From Caenibius sp. WL (GTDB lineage Bacteria > Pseudomonadota > Alphaproteobacteria > Sphingomonadales > Sphingomonadaceae): 64,000 bases of DNA. The DNA lies in contig NZ_CP081844.1 in assembly GCF_019803445.1 (NCBI RefSeq), forward strand, positions 2,616,501-2,680,500. The letters are read 5' to 3'. Shown here piece by piece: positions 18,374-29,020 of this stretch. The notes under the pieces were generated by a model, which was not told the origin of the DNA, did not search any database, and saw only the letters and a program-made list of their open reading frames with translations. The position numbers and the translations under genes are program-made. How positions within the stretch are numbered: position 1 is the stretch's first letter; every line of letters begins with the position of its first letter.

Positions 18374-19620
18374 GATTGCTCCTGTGCAGTGTCGTCAGGA
18401 TCAGCCGCCTGTGGATCGAGCATGGCCACCACCGGGGTCGTGCGCGGCAGCAGTTGATAGTCCCCCTGGAGAGGCCCCGGGACCGGGGCCGAAGCGGCCT
18501 GCCGCCAGATGCCGAACAGGAACATTCCCGCAGCGATGGCGGCGATGAACAGAAAGAGGCCCTGAGATCCGGCGACAGTCATCGCCAGCGCGCCACCGAT
18601 CGGGCCCAGCACCGCGCCGATGGAATAGAGCAGGACCAGCCCGCCGGTTGCGGCAACCCGCGTGCTGTCATCGAGATGGTCGTTGGTATGCGCGACACAG
18701 AGGGGATACAGCGCGAAGCTCGCCCCGCCGAACATAGCCCCTGCCAGCAGCAAGGGCGCACCCGTGCCGGTGATGAACACGAGAGCAAGCGAGCAGAGCG
18801 CGGCCCCGGCGAAAGTGCCCACGATCACCACACGCCTATCGAATCGGTCCGACAACCGGCCGAGCGGCCATTGCAGCGCCACCCCGCCCGCGATGACCGT
18901 GCTCATGAACAACGCCGTCGCGGCCAAATCGAGGCCAAGCCTGCGGACATGGACCGCCGCCAACCCATAAAACGCCCCCAGCATCATCCCCGTCATCGCT
19001 GCGCCGACAGCGCCAAGGGGGGATGCGGCATAGAGCCGTGCCATGTTGAACGGCTGCGCCTCCCCCGGCGCGGGGGCGGCAATCCGGGTCAGCAGCACCG
19101 GAATACTCGCCAGCGAGATCACCAGCGACGCGACCATGAACAGGACTGCGGGTTGCTGCACATCAAGATTGAGCAGGAACTGCCCCAGCGCCTGCCCAAG
19201 ATAGAGCGCGACCATATAACCGGCGAGGATGCTGCCGCGTGTCCGGGCATCCGCCTTCTCGTTCAACCAGCTTTCCAGACAGACGAATACGCCCGCCACG
19301 CACAGTCCGTCGACAAAGCGCAAACAGGCCCAGAACCACGCGTCTTCGAACAGGCCATAAGCCAGCGTACTGGCCGAAAACAGCGAAACGACAGCAGCGA
19401 AAACCCGGATATGGCCCACCCGGTGCACGACCGGGGCCACCCGCAAGGCGCCGATGGACAGCCCCGCGAAATAGGCGGTCGAAACCAGCCCGATCATCAG
19501 GGTTCCGCTGCCGGCCCGTTCCAGGCGGAGGCTGACCAGCGTCGTCAGGAAGCCACTTCCCACCATCAGCGCGAAAATGGCGGTCAGCAGGCTGCGGACG
19601 CGAAGAAGGGATTCAATCAT
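18370..19620 (-). CDS. MFS transporter, YcaD-like
   Basis: This is a 416-residue inner-membrane protein with about 12 hydrophobic segments, resembling the YcaD branch of MFS carriers (RFVDGLCVAGVFVCLESWLNE in the first half, GRLSDRFDRR in the central loop). It begins 80 bp after the end of ectD in the same direction and overlaps the ProP-like gene by ATGA. Its place between ectoine synthesis and osmotic transport genes suggests movement of ectoine, hydroxyectoine or a precursor. That assignment is context only. Confidence 0.82.
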   Translation of the reverse strand: MIESLLRVRSLLTAIFALMVGSGFLTTLVSLRLERAGSGTLMIGLVSTAYFAGLSIGALRVAPVVHRVGHIRVFAAVVSLFSASTLAYGLFEDAWFWACLRFVDGLCVAGVFVCLESWLNEKADARTRGSILAGYMVALYLGQALGQFLLNLDVQQPAVLFMVASLVISLASIPVLLTRIAAPAPGEAQPFNMARLYAASPLGAVGAAMTGMMLGAFYGLAAVHVRRLGLDLAATALFMSTVIAGGVALQWPLGRLSDRFDRRVVIVGTFAGAALCSLALVFITGTGAPLLLAGAMFGGASFALYPLCVAHTNDHLDDSTRVAATGGLVLLYSIGAVLGPIGGALAMTVAGSQGLFLFIAAIAAGMFLFGIWRQAASAPVPGPLQGDYQLLPRTTPVVAMLDPQAADPDDTAQEQS

Positions 19621-19700
19621 CGCCCGCTACGCCGCGTTCTCCGCTGCGCATCGACGGCTCAGCGCCGCCAAAACCCGGGTGCGGACCGGGTGGCCGTGCA

Positions 19701-20615
19701 TCACGTCAGTTCTTCAATCAACGAACCGGACACCGGCGCGATGGGGATAGGTTCGCGGGTGGCGATGAAATCCGGCCGGGGCGTATCGACCCCGAACGGG
19801 GCCTGAAGCCGGTTCGAAAGGGCATTATAAACCAGAAACACGTTCGCACGCGGAAATGGCGTGATGTTGCCATTCGATCCGTGCATCACATTGCAATCGA
19901 ATATGATCATCGTGCCCGGCTTCCCCAGCGGTGCAACGATGCCCAGTTCATGCGCGAGTTCAGTCAGCCTCTGCTCGTCAGGCACACCGTATTCCTGTTT
20001 CTTGAGCGAGGATTTGTAATGATCCTCCGGCGTCTCCCCCACACAGGTGAGATAGTGCCGGTGCGATCCGGGGATCAGCATCAGCGGGCCGTTATGCTGC
20101 GTATTTTCGCTCAGTAGGACAGACATGGACAACGCCCGCATGCGCGGCATGCCATCCTCCACGTGCCAGGTTTCGAAATCGGAATGCCAGAAGAATTCCT
20201 TCCCCGCGAAACCCGGCTTGTAGTTGAGCCGCGACTGGTGAAGGTAAACCTCGTCACCCAGCAGGAAACGCGCGACACCGGCCAGCCGTTCATCCGCCGC
20301 CAGCCGTGCCATGGCGCGGTTCTGGACATGGATTTCAAAGATCGAGCGGATTTCCGTTCCGCCGGGCTCGGTGATGATCGTATCGGGGGCCAATGATGCC
20401 GGATCGCCCAGCATCGCCCCCGCCTCCTTCTGCAGGCAGACCATTTCCTCCGGCGAAAAGACATCTTCCAGCACCAGATAACCGTCCCGGTCGAACTGTT
20501 CCGCCTGGTGCCGCGACAGGGGGCAATCAGGCGTCCATTCGCCATGGATCACCGGATCGAGGCGCGGCAGCAAACGCGATTCAGCCTGCCGCCGCGACGG
20601 ATAGATATCGTACAT
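19701..20615 (-). CDS. ectD: Ectoine hydroxylase EctD
   Basis: EctD is a non-heme Fe(II)/2-oxoglutarate dioxygenase that converts ectoine to 5-hydroxyectoine. The 304-residue protein has the EctD signature FFWHSDFETWHVEDGMPRMR; iron ligands His144 and Asp146 are in this stretch, and His245 is in VMHGSNGN. Length equals that of characterised EctD enzymes. It begins 26 bp after ectC, so ectABCD is one transcription unit. The call is very secure. Confidence 0.96.
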   Translation of the reverse strand: MYDIYPSRRQAESRLLPRLDPVIHGEWTPDCPLSRHQAEQFDRDGYLVLEDVFSPEEMVCLQKEAGAMLGDPASLAPDTIITEPGGTEIRSIFEIHVQNRAMARLAADERLAGVARFLLGDEVYLHQSRLNYKPGFAGKEFFWHSDFETWHVEDGMPRMRALSMSVLLSENTQHNGPLMLIPGSHRHYLTCVGETPEDHYKSSLKKQEYGVPDEQRLTELAHELGIVAPLGKPGTMIIFDCNVMHGSNGNITPFPRANVFLVYNALSNRLQAPFGVDTPRPDFIATREPIPIAPVSGSLIEELT

Positions 20616-20641
20616 CGAGGCTCGCCTTTCGTTCTGCCCGC

Positions 20642-21052
20642 TCAGGATACCGCTGCCGCCACTTTCGCTTCCGGATCAGCCGGATAAGCGCCGGTTTCGT
20701 CATGCACTTCGCGGCCCGTCACCGGAGGATTGAAGACGCAGGCGGTCAGGATATCGGTTTCCGGCCGCACGATATGGCGGTCGTGCGCGTTCAGAGCATA
20801 AAGCACGCCCGGCGCCAGAGGGTGCACTTCGCCGGTGCCGAGATCTTCGATCGTTCCCGTGCCGGAAAGGACCAGCACCGCCTCCAGATGGTTCTGGTAA
20901 TGCATGGCCAGTTCCTCACCCGCGTACATTGTCGTGACGTGGAACGAGAAGCCCATGCCATCGTCCTTGAGCAGCAGACGGGCGCTGTCCCACCCGTTCG
21001 ATTTGACGTTGCGTTCGGAAGCACGGGTTTCTTCAAGAGTGCGGATAAGCAT
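20642..21052 (-). CDS. ectC: Ectoine synthase EctC
   Basis: EctC cyclises N-gamma-acetyl-diaminobutyrate to ectoine. The 136-residue cupin protein begins MLIRTLEE and contains the conserved [20 protein letters not shown] segment, the Glu/His-rich metal region ([17 protein letters not shown]) and ALNAHDRH. The ATG at 21052 is 14 bp after the ectB stop and has AAGGAGA upstream; a longer frame to 21115 overlaps ectB and is not used. It is the third gene of ectABCD. Confidence 0.95.
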   Translation of the reverse strand: MLIRTLEETRASERNVKSNGWDSARLLLKDDGMGFSFHVTTMYAGEELAMHYQNHLEAVLVLSGTGTIEDLGTGEVHPLAPGVLYALNAHDRHIVRPETDILTACVFNPPVTGREVHDETGAYPADPEAKVAAAVS

Positions 21053-21066
21053 ATGCTGGAATCTCC

Positions 21067-22370
<1,304 letters not shown>

Positions 22371-22371
<1 letters not shown>

Positions 22372-23009
22372 CAGATGGACTCCTTGCTGGAATTTGGCTC
22401 CGCGCTGTCAGGGGCTGCGGAGCGGAAGGGGCCGATGCGGGCACACCATTCGGTGTCATGGGCATCGGCGAAATGGGCTGTGCGATCGAAGCGAAGCGTC
22501 TTCTCCAGTGGGGCCTGGCGGCTGCGCGCAAACCCTTCGAACAAGGCCCAGGAAGCGCGATTGCCGGCCGTGACCGTGCTGGAAAGAAACGCGATGGGCT
22601 GGATCTGCGCACGCCTCACCAGATGGTCGAGCATCCGGCTTGCCAATCGCTCGCCCCGCGCCTGCGCGGCGACGGCCACCTGCCAGATGAACAGTTCCTC
22701 CGGCCGCGACGGGAGGCGATAGCCTGAAATCCAGCCGACAATGGCGCCGTTCCGTTCGGCCACGATGCAGGTGTCTGCAAAATCGGTGCATTGCAGGAGA
22801 TTGCAGTAAGCCGAATTGCCATCGAGTGGCGGGCAGGCCGCTATCAAGGCCGTGATCGCCGGCCCATCGGTCGCCACGGGCCTACGCAAACGTGTGGCGG
22901 ACTCTGCTTCCTCAGTTTCCTCAAAAGTGCCGCCGCCATCGTCCGGCAGCGCGGCAAGCACATTTCCTACACCACTCGAGATGCTTAATCTCCCTGAAGT
23001 ATATTTCAC
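22371..23009 (-). CDS. ectA: Diaminobutyrate acetyltransferase EctA
   Basis: EctA is a GNAT-family enzyme that transfers acetyl from acetyl-CoA to diaminobutyrate. Core family segments are CPPLDGNSAYCNLL, GWISGYRLPSRPEELFIWQVAV, the acetyl-CoA loop AQARGERLASRML, and ARIGPF at the end. The start is uncertain: the frame opens with a GTG at 23009 that lacks a clear ribosome site, giving 212 residues; a GTG at 22961 would give 196 residues, nearer the usual size. It is the first gene of ectABCD, with a candidate promoter at 23043-23072. Confidence 0.93.
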
Positions 23010-23042
23010 ATCATGGAAGGATCGATTCCCTCATCGCGGGTG

Positions 23043-23072
23043 CATATATCCTCTAAGATTATGATTTTTCAA
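23043..23072 (-). promoter_or_regulatory. Candidate promoter of ectABCD
   Basis: On the minus strand TTGAAA (23072-23067) is followed after 18 bp by TATATG (23048-23043). It sits 34 bp before the earliest ectA start in the AT-rich divergent region shared with ectR. Spacing and positions fit a sigma-70 promoter with a poor -10, as seen in osmotically controlled promoters. This is inferred from sequence only. Confidence 0.4.
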
Positions 23073-23149
23073 GGTCAGACAGAAAAAAGGGGTTCGAACA
23101 GACTGCCAACAAACCAGATATATCCTTCATATTTTTAATTATATTCCGT

Positions 23150-23674
23150 TTGAGAAAATATGTGGTCCACCGTAAATCTGCCCGTGTGGACGAACCCATC
23201 ACCAACCTTGCGCTGCGATCGCTGCGCCGCATTCTCCGCGCCGCCGAACGCGGCGGGCGGCAGCTCGCCACGGCCACCGGGCTCACCGCCTCCCAGCTTC
23301 TCGTGCTGCAGGAAATCCATCGGCGGCGGGAAGCCATTCCCAGCACCATCGCGGCAGCGCTGCATTTCAGCCAACCGACCATCACCTCGCTGGTCGACCG
23401 GCTGGTGGCAGCCGGTCTCGTCACCCGGCAACGGGGGGAGCGCGACCGGCGCCAGGTCCTCTTGCGCGCGTCGGCCAAAGGCGAAGCAGTCCTGGCCGGC
23501 GCGCCGGACCTGCTGCAGGAGCGCTTCAGCGAACGGTTCGCCACGCTCAAACCGTGGGAACAGGCCATGATCCTGGCGAGCCTCGAACGGTTGAGCGATC
23601 TGCTGGACGCCACCGATATAGACGCGGCGCCGCTGCTCGATTCCGGTGCCATCGACCGCGCCTCGCCGGGCTGA
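23150..23674 (+). CDS. ectR: MarR-family regulator of ectoine genes (EctR type)
   Basis: This is a 174-residue winged-helix regulator divergent from ectABCD. The segment DEPITNLALRSLRRILRAAE near the start and the MarR DNA-binding core (STIAAALHFSQPTITSLVDRLVAAGLVTRQRGERDRRQVLL) match EctR1 proteins, known in methylotrophs and halophiles to repress ect genes. The frame begins with TTG at 23150; GTG at 23162 is an alternative start. The 140 bp between the two genes is AT-rich and must hold both promoters and the operator. An MHS transporter follows on the same strand. Confidence 0.85.
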   Translation: MRKYVVHRKSARVDEPITNLALRSLRRILRAAERGGRQLATATGLTASQLLVLQEIHRRREAIPSTIAAALHFSQPTITSLVDRLVAAGLVTRQRGERDRRQVLLRASAKGEAVLAGAPDLLQERFSERFATLKPWEQAMILASLERLSDLLDATDIDAAPLLDSGAIDRASPG

Positions 23675-23781
23675 GAACCGTCTCCGCATTCCCGGCATAG
23701 CCCGGATTCCCGCAGACCGGCTTGCATAGCACCCGTCGTTGCGCCATCGCTGACGGTTCAAGGGGATGGGATCGGAAAGCG

Positions 23782-25125
23782 ATGCAACACGAAGAAACGG
23801 CAAACCTGCCTTACCTGCGCAAAGTGGTCGGGGCTTCGATGGCCGGAACGGTCGTCGAATGGTACGAATTCTTCCTTTACGGAACCGCGGCCACGCTGGT
23901 TTTCGGCAAGCTGTTCTTTCCCCCGACCGGCAACGAACTGGATGGTGTTATTGCCGCGTTCGCTACGTATGCGGTCGGCTTCATCGCGCGGCCGCTGGGC
24001 GGCATCGTTTTCGGGCATATCGGCGACCGGATCGGGCGCAAATCGCTGTTGCAGTTCAGTCTCATCCTGATCGGCGCATCGACTTTCCTCATGGGGTGCC
24101 TGCCCACGTTCAACACCATCGGTTATTGGGCGCCGGTGCTGCTGGTGTTGCTGCGCTTCATCCAGGGTTTTGCGCTGGGCGGCGAATGGGGCGGCGCGGT
24201 ATTGCTGGTGGCCGAACACAGTCCCAATCGCAGCCGCGCTTTCTGGGGCAGTTTCCCGCAGGCCGGGGTGCCGCTGGGCAATCTGCTGGCCACTATCGTG
24301 CTGCTCGTCCTCTCCGCCACGCTTTCGGACGAGGCGTTCCTGTCATGGGGATGGCGCATCGGCTTCTGGCTGTCGGTCATCATCGTTGGCGTCGGGTACT
24401 ATATCCGCACGCAAGTCACAGATTCCCCGATTTTTGAAGCCGCGAAAGCCGAAGCGGAAAAGCGTGCGGACGCAGGCTATGGCCTCACCGAGGTGTTCCG
24501 CCACTACCCACGCGGCGTGCTGAACGCGATGGGCCTTCGCGTGGGTGAGAATATCCTCTACTACATGGTCGTCACTTTCTCGATCACCTACCTCGCGCAT
24601 ATCGGCGTGGACACCACCGATATCCTCGCCCTGCTGTTCTGTGCGCATATCCTCCACGTCGTGATTATCCCGCCAATCGGCGCGCTGGCCGACAGGATCG
24701 GCCGCAAACCGGTCTATGCCCTCGGCGCGGCGCTGACGATGGCCTGGCCTTTCGCGGCCTTCCCCATGTTCGCGACCGCCAATCTCGGCATTATTCTCGC
24801 CGCCATCTTTATCGGCATGATCGTGCATGCCCTGATGTATGCATCCCAGCCCGCGATCATGGCCGAAATGTTTCCCACCCGGATGCGCTATTCCGGCGTA
24901 TCGCTGGGTTATCAGGTCACGGCGATCTTCGCCGGTTCCTGGGCCCCGCTGATCGGCACCGCGCTTCTGCGTGAATACAACGATTGGCTGCCGATCGCGT
25001 TCTACATCCTCGGCGCGGGGGCCGTCAGCCTCATCTCCGCGATCTACATGGCGGAAAGCAAAGGCGTGTCCCTCCTTGCCATCGACCGCGAAGATCGCAG
25101 GCGGACGGAAGAAGCGTCGGCATAG
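23782..25125 (+). CDS. MHS-family MFS symporter
   Basis: This is a 447-residue metabolite:H+ symporter. MAGTVVEWYEFFLYGTAATLVFG, ARPLGGIVFGHIGDRIGRK and RFIQGFALGGEWGGAVLL place it in the MHS branch together with shikimate, ketoglutarate and proline/betaine carriers. I chose ATG 23782, preceded by GGAAAG. It begins 107 bp after ectR on the same strand and may be co-transcribed or controlled with it, which makes it a candidate importer of ectoine or another osmolyte. It resembles but is clearly distinct from the ProP-like protein at 17033-18373. Confidence 0.85.
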   Translation: MQHEETANLPYLRKVVGASMAGTVVEWYEFFLYGTAATLVFGKLFFPPTGNELDGVIAAFATYAVGFIARPLGGIVFGHIGDRIGRKSLLQFSLILIGASTFLMGCLPTFNTIGYWAPVLLVLLRFIQGFALGGEWGGAVLLVAEHSPNRSRAFWGSFPQAGVPLGNLLATIVLLVLSATLSDEAFLSWGWRIGFWLSVIIVGVGYYIRTQVTDSPIFEAAKAEAEKRADAGYGLTEVFRHYPRGVLNAMGLRVGENILYYMVVTFSITYLAHIGVDTTDILALLFCAHILHVVIIPPIGALADRIGRKPVYALGAALTMAWPFAAFPMFATANLGIILAAIFIGMIVHALMYASQPAIMAEMFPTRMRYSGVSLGYQVTAIFAGSWAPLIGTALLREYNDWLPIAFYILGAGAVSLISAIYMAESKGVSLLAIDREDRRRTEEASA

Positions 25126-25257
25126 CGAATGCCCGGACACACTCAATACATCGACGAAGCGGCCATTGAGTGCGGTGAAATCATGACGCAAACGAACCTT
25201 TGATCCACAACCCTGCTAAGGTCCCGGCAGATCGATCGATTTGGGGAAGGATCATAT

Positions 25258-25806
25258 ATGACGCGTGGTAAGTGGCTTGCCGCTGGTCTTTGCACTCTGG
25301 CTCTCACCGCATGCTCTTCGCCATCGGAAACGCCCACAGCTGACAAGACGCAAGTCGCACCACCGCAGGCAGAAGCTCCGGTTTCCGGCAATGCTCCTTC
25401 TCCGGCAACCGCCGATGCAGCGCGCACGATCACGCTGAACACGCAGGGCGTCGCGCCGATCGGCCTGACCGTCCGCGTAAAGGGGATCGAACTCGGCACT
25501 GACGCGACTCTGCTCAACGTCAGCGCCTCCTATGGCGGGACCCAGACCAACAATATACCGCTAGCGTCCGATCCGACCTATCTGCAGGATGAGCAAGGCA
25601 ACAAGCTGATGCTCAAGCCGCCGACGGACAATCCGCGCCTCAATATCATTCGCGGTCAGCAGATGGATGGGCAACTCGTGTTCCTGGGGGCAGTTCCCCA
25701 GGATGCGAAGGCACTGACACTGGTGTTCAACAACAACAATCCCGGTGACGATATCATAGCACCCGGGCTCTCGATCCCGTTGAAACTGGACGCAGCTTCA
25801 CAGTGA
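25258..25806 (+). CDS. Hypothetical lipoprotein
   Basis: I do not recognise a family. The 182-residue protein has a lipoprotein signal with lipobox LTAC, then a Pro/Ala/Ser-rich linker to about residue 55, then a compact beta-rich domain containing a run of four Asn (VFNNNNPGD). The layout resembles secreted immunoglobulin-like DUF4352-type domains, but this is only a shape comparison. GGGGAAGGATCATAT lies before the ATG. A second lipoprotein gene follows in the same direction after 37 bp, so the two are probably one operon. Confidence 0.72.
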   Translation: MTRGKWLAAGLCTLALTACSSPSETPTADKTQVAPPQAEAPVSGNAPSPATADAARTITLNTQGVAPIGLTVRVKGIELGTDATLLNVSASYGGTQTNNIPLASDPTYLQDEQGNKLMLKPPTDNPRLNIIRGQQMDGQLVFLGAVPQDAKALTLVFNNNNPGDDIIAPGLSIPLKLDAASQ

Positions 25807-25843
25807 TCCCAACCTTGCCGTCCCGGCTATCACGCGAGGCCCG

Positions 25844-26512
25844 ATGCATACGCGTTTCCTGATCCCTGCCGTTCTGCTGGCCTTGGCAGGCTGCTCCTCT
25901 CCGGCATCCAATGAAGAGGCATGGGTTGCCGGGGACGATGAAGAAATCACGGCCCCGTCCAAGGCCGAGGTCCACACCCTCCTGCAAGGCTGGTTCGACG
26001 CCAATCTGCAATGCACGCCGTTCTTCCCGCTGCCGCACGATATCCCTGCTGATGCCGAACACAGGCGCAAGCAGATGCAGGCCTTCATCGATGCGGGGCT
26101 GCTGCGGATGGAGGGGGAACTGTCTCTCGCCGATCCCAATTCGGGTTCAGGGCAGCGCCGCGTTATCCGCTACGCCGCGACACCCGAAGGCGAAAAGCAG
26201 TTCAGGCCGGGCACAGGCGTGCTCAAGAACCAGAAGACCGTGCTTTGTTATGGCCGACCGGAAGTGAAGATCGACAATGTCGGCGATCCGGACACGACTT
26301 TTAGCAGGCTGGAAGTCACCTATCGCTACCGGCTCACCGATATCCCTGCATGGGCACGGTCGCCCTCTATTCTCGCGTTCTATCCCGGCTTTCAGGAACG
26401 GCTTGAGCGAGAGGAAGAAGAGCATCAAACCCTGTACCAGAAAGACGGGAAATGGGAACTGGAACGCCCGCCGTCTCTTGCTATGTTCGATCTCCAGCAA
26501 TTGAGCCGCTGA
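25844..26512 (+). CDS. Hypothetical lipoprotein
   Basis: The family is not recognised. The 222-residue protein has a signal peptide ending in lipobox LAGC, an acidic stretch (DDEEI), then a soluble domain with two widely spaced Cys (LQCTPFF and VLCYGRP) that could pair in the periplasm. The C-terminal third is rich in Glu. It follows another lipoprotein gene closely and precedes a Tat-exported DUF1214 protein, so the three may be one envelope-related unit. Confidence 0.7.
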   Translation: MHTRFLIPAVLLALAGCSSPASNEEAWVAGDDEEITAPSKAEVHTLLQGWFDANLQCTPFFPLPHDIPADAEHRRKQMQAFIDAGLLRMEGELSLADPNSGSGQRRVIRYAATPEGEKQFRPGTGVLKNQKTVLCYGRPEVKIDNVGDPDTTFSRLEVTYRYRLTDIPAWARSPSILAFYPGFQERLEREEEEHQTLYQKDGKWELERPPSLAMFDLQQLSR

Positions 26513-26520
26513 GGGGCGAA

Positions 26521-26546
26521 TGTCCTTTCAAGGGTGAGAAAGGACA
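26521..26546. promoter_or_regulatory. Perfect 9-bp inverted repeat just ahead of a ribosome-binding site
   Basis: TGTCCTTTC at 26521-26529 and GAAAGGACA at 26538-26546 are exact complements separated by 8 nt. The right arm ends one base before GGAGGGG, the ribosome site of the following gene. In mRNA this would form a hairpin abutting the site; as DNA it could be an operator. There is no T-run, so it is not a typical intrinsic terminator. Confidence 0.55.
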
Positions 26547-26560
26547 CGGAGGGGAACATC

Positions 26561-27751
26561 ATGGAAAAGCCGCATTTCGACCGGCGCGATTTTTTCGGCG
26601 GCGCGGGCCTGATCGGTCTGGCCGCTCTTACCGCCTCATCGGCCCATGCCCAATCGCTTCCCCTACCTCCTGGCGATGCGCTCGATGCCGCGATGAATCA
26701 TTTTGCGGATGTCATAAGGCAGTTCCATGCTGAGTTCCCGTCACTCGAAGCGCCGGATACGCAGATCGATCGTGCGGAAGGCTATCGTCTGTTCCTGCGT
26801 TATCTGACGATCGGGATCGACCAGTTCATCCAGTTTGCCGATCCCGCTTTCCCCGCGTTTCATCAAAAGACACGGGACGGGGTTCGCAAGTTCGCCGGCG
26901 ACAGCCCGGAACAGCTTTACGACGTGGCGGTGATTTCCGGTGAATACGATTACGTGGTGACCGGAAACATGCGTGAAACGGCGCTTATTGAATGCACCGT
27001 CTATTCCGGCCAGCTCAAGGAAGGGACAAGTCGCCGGCGCCTGATTGCCAGCATCACCGATGAGCAACTGAACCTCGACAAGGAAGGCAATTTCACTGTG
27101 CATCTCAACCGCACCGGTCAGGGTCCGAATGCCTTGCGACTGGACCAGGACGCCAGTTCGCTGGTGGTGCGGCGTTATTTGCGCGATCCGTGGAAAGACC
27201 GCCCGCGCCCTCTGGAAATCCGCCGGACCAGCGGCAACCCACCACTCTCCACTCTCGCGCCCGACCAGCTTGCGACAGCGATCGGAGCCGCGGCCGATTT
27301 CGCGATCTGGAATGTAAAGACCTGGGCCCGCTGGACTGCGAAGGATCGCATGGCAAAGCGCAACCAGCTCACCCATTTCGACGACACGGGCGACATCTAC
27401 ACTCCGGCAGGCCATCGATACCTTTCCGGCTACTGGCAAGTGCCGCCGGGGAAGGCTTTGCTCATCACATTCGCTCCTCCGGCCGGTGCTTACTGGAGCT
27501 TTGTGCCGATGAACTTCTGGATGGAATCGCTCGAATGGCGGTTCGGCAACCGCGTGTTCGCCAGCAGCTATCTCACCCCGCCCGGCAAGGACGGTCACGT
27601 TCGCCTGGCCCTGGCGGAGAGCGATCCGCATCTGCCCGGCACGTACTGGCTGGAAACGCTCGGGCACGGCGAAGGTGCAATGGCGCTGCGCCTCGCTCGT
27701 TATTCTGGCCCGATGCCTGAGGTGCGCTGCGAACTTATCACGCCCGGATAA
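26561..27751 (+). CDS. Tat-exported DUF1214-domain protein
   Basis: This 396-residue protein starts with a twin-arginine signal (FDRRDFFGGAGLIGL, cleavage near SAHAQ), so it is exported folded. The C-terminal half carries the DUF1214 features (GRHYLSGYW-like GHRYLSGYWQVPPGKALLI, and WSFVPMNFWMESLEWR). Such proteins are widespread in mycobacteria and sphingomonads without a firm function. ATG 26561 has GGAGGGG 7 bp upstream. It is the last gene before a convergent DUF6766 gene. Confidence 0.8.
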   Translation: MEKPHFDRRDFFGGAGLIGLAALTASSAHAQSLPLPPGDALDAAMNHFADVIRQFHAEFPSLEAPDTQIDRAEGYRLFLRYLTIGIDQFIQFADPAFPAFHQKTRDGVRKFAGDSPEQLYDVAVISGEYDYVVTGNMRETALIECTVYSGQLKEGTSRRRLIASITDEQLNLDKEGNFTVHLNRTGQGPNALRLDQDASSLVVRRYLRDPWKDRPRPLEIRRTSGNPPLSTLAPDQLATAIGAAADFAIWNVKTWARWTAKDRMAKRNQLTHFDDTGDIYTPAGHRYLSGYWQVPPGKALLITFAPPAGAYWSFVPMNFWMESLEWRFGNRVFASSYLTPPGKDGHVRLALAESDPHLPGTYWLETLGHGEGAMALRLARYSGPMPEVRCELITPG

Positions 27752-27809
27752 TCGCGCCGGCTGCTTCGCCGCAGTATAGAAGCCTGATGCTTCCGCGGAT
27801 CAGGGACTA

Positions 27810-28259
27810 CTACCCCTTACCCGGTTGTTCGCCGTGAGCATGCGGCCGGGCGTGGCCGTGCGTGCGCAGGTATACCTCATCGATCTGTTCGAGGAGACGT
27901 TCCCCTTCCTCGCCCCCTTGCATACGGATCAGCGCGTCGATCTTCGCTTCCAGCCGGTCGTCGTTTTCCTTCGATGCGGGCGATCCGAGATAAAGGAAAT
28001 AGGCCAGCCCCACCACTTGCCAGAGCAGTTGCAGGAATTCCGATTGCCAGTTCTCGAACGTATCCCGCAACATCTGCGCGGAATATTCGCTGAAATCGGC
28101 CAGTTGCCCATGTGCGGATGTTTCCGCGAGATAGGATTTCCATCCGAAGTACCAATGAAGGAAAAGAGAGCCCGCAAAGAAGATCAGTGTAATCCAGCCG
28201 TAGGCGTATTTCCCCAGAATCCCCCACTTTCCGGCCGCCCGTTCCTGCTCAGTGGACAT
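27810..28259 (-). CDS. DUF6766-family membrane protein
   Basis: This is a 149-residue protein with one or two N-terminal membrane helices (YGWITLIFFAGSLFLHWYF), a second hydrophobic stretch (LLWQVVGLAYFLYL) and a charged tail ending in a His-rich segment (HGHARPHAHGE). The block FENWQSEFLQ followed by SPASKENDDRLEAKI is characteristic of the DUF6766 family, which occurs near stress genes. The function is unknown. Confidence 0.75.
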   Translation of the reverse strand: MSTEQERAAGKWGILGKYAYGWITLIFFAGSLFLHWYFGWKSYLAETSAHGQLADFSEYSAQMLRDTFENWQSEFLQLLWQVVGLAYFLYLGSPASKENDDRLEAKIDALIRMQGGEEGERLLEQIDEVYLRTHGHARPHAHGEQPGKG

Positions 28260-28511
28260 AAGCCTCTCCTGCCACCCAAGGGATAGTGCCGAATGCCGCT
28301 CATGCCGCAGGCTCCGGCAGCGATGATACGGAAGGCGAACGGGCTTGATCCGGCCACCCCGATGAAAGGTTCCGAAATACCGGCAGACCGTTGAGCCATG
28401 CTAACGCGGTGGATACAGCCGCGCCACGGGAACCAGGCCTGTGGCGGAGCATATGATACTGTGCAGGCATCGGGTGCGGGCCTGCTCCGTTCAACAGGCA
28501 AGGGCGTTCCG

Positions 28512-29012
28512 ATGGCCGATGGCGATCCCGTTCAGACAGCAACCCGTTTGCTCAAGGAGTTGAACGCCTGTGAGTGGCGGGTGATGACGGTGGAGAGTTG
28601 CACCGGCGGGCTGGTATCCGCAATCCTGACGAACATTCCCGGATGCTCCCACGCTTTCGAGCGCGGACTGGTAACCTATTCCAACGAGGCGAAGCACGAG
28701 CTTGCCGGTGTCGATCCCGGCTTGATCGAGGAATTCGGGCCTGTGTCGTCGCAAGTGGCGCAAGCCATGGCCAGCGGCGGGCTGGCGGCATCCAACGCCC
28801 ATCTTGCCCTTGCCCTCACCGGCTATGCCGATGACAACGAAGGGGAGGACAAGGCCGGAACCGTTTACGTGGCGGTTGCGACTGCCGACGGAACGGAAAG
28901 ATGGCGCCTGTTCGATTTTGCCAGTGAACAGCGTGATGCCGTCCGCAACGCAGCGGCGCATGCGGTGATGCAACTGGCCCTAGACGTTCTGCTCGAAAAG
29001 AACCCGGCCTGA
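28512..29012 (+). CDS. pncC: CinA C-terminal-like nicotinamide-nucleotide amidase
   Basis: This 166-residue protein corresponds to the stand-alone CinA C-terminal domain, which deamidates NMN to NaMN in pyridine nucleotide salvage. Family motifs are VESCTGGLVSAILTNIPG at about residues 28-45, GLVTYSNEAK and ALTGYA. The last is unusual: the family typically has SGIAGP-like residues here. The start at ATG 28512 is followed within range of the conserved domain; an earlier in-frame start at 28398 adds unrelated sequence. It is 8 bp from the topoisomerase gene, so they form an operon. Confidence 0.82.
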   Translation: MADGDPVQTATRLLKELNACEWRVMTVESCTGGLVSAILTNIPGCSHAFERGLVTYSNEAKHELAGVDPGLIEEFGPVSSQVAQAMASGGLAASNAHLALALTGYADDNEGEDKAGTVYVAVATADGTERWRLFDFASEQRDAVRNAAAHAVMQLALDVLLEKNPA

Positions 29013-29020
29013 GCGCGCCC

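Noticed and set aside
27779-27793. GAAGC/GCTTC hairpin between convergent stops
   Set aside because: The stem is only 5 bp with no T-run; it is not distinguishable from chance.
28338-28373. Possible EcfG promoter for the DUF6766 gene (AACG and GTTCC on the plus strand)
   Set aside because: The spacer is 27 bp, far from the 16-17 bp needed.
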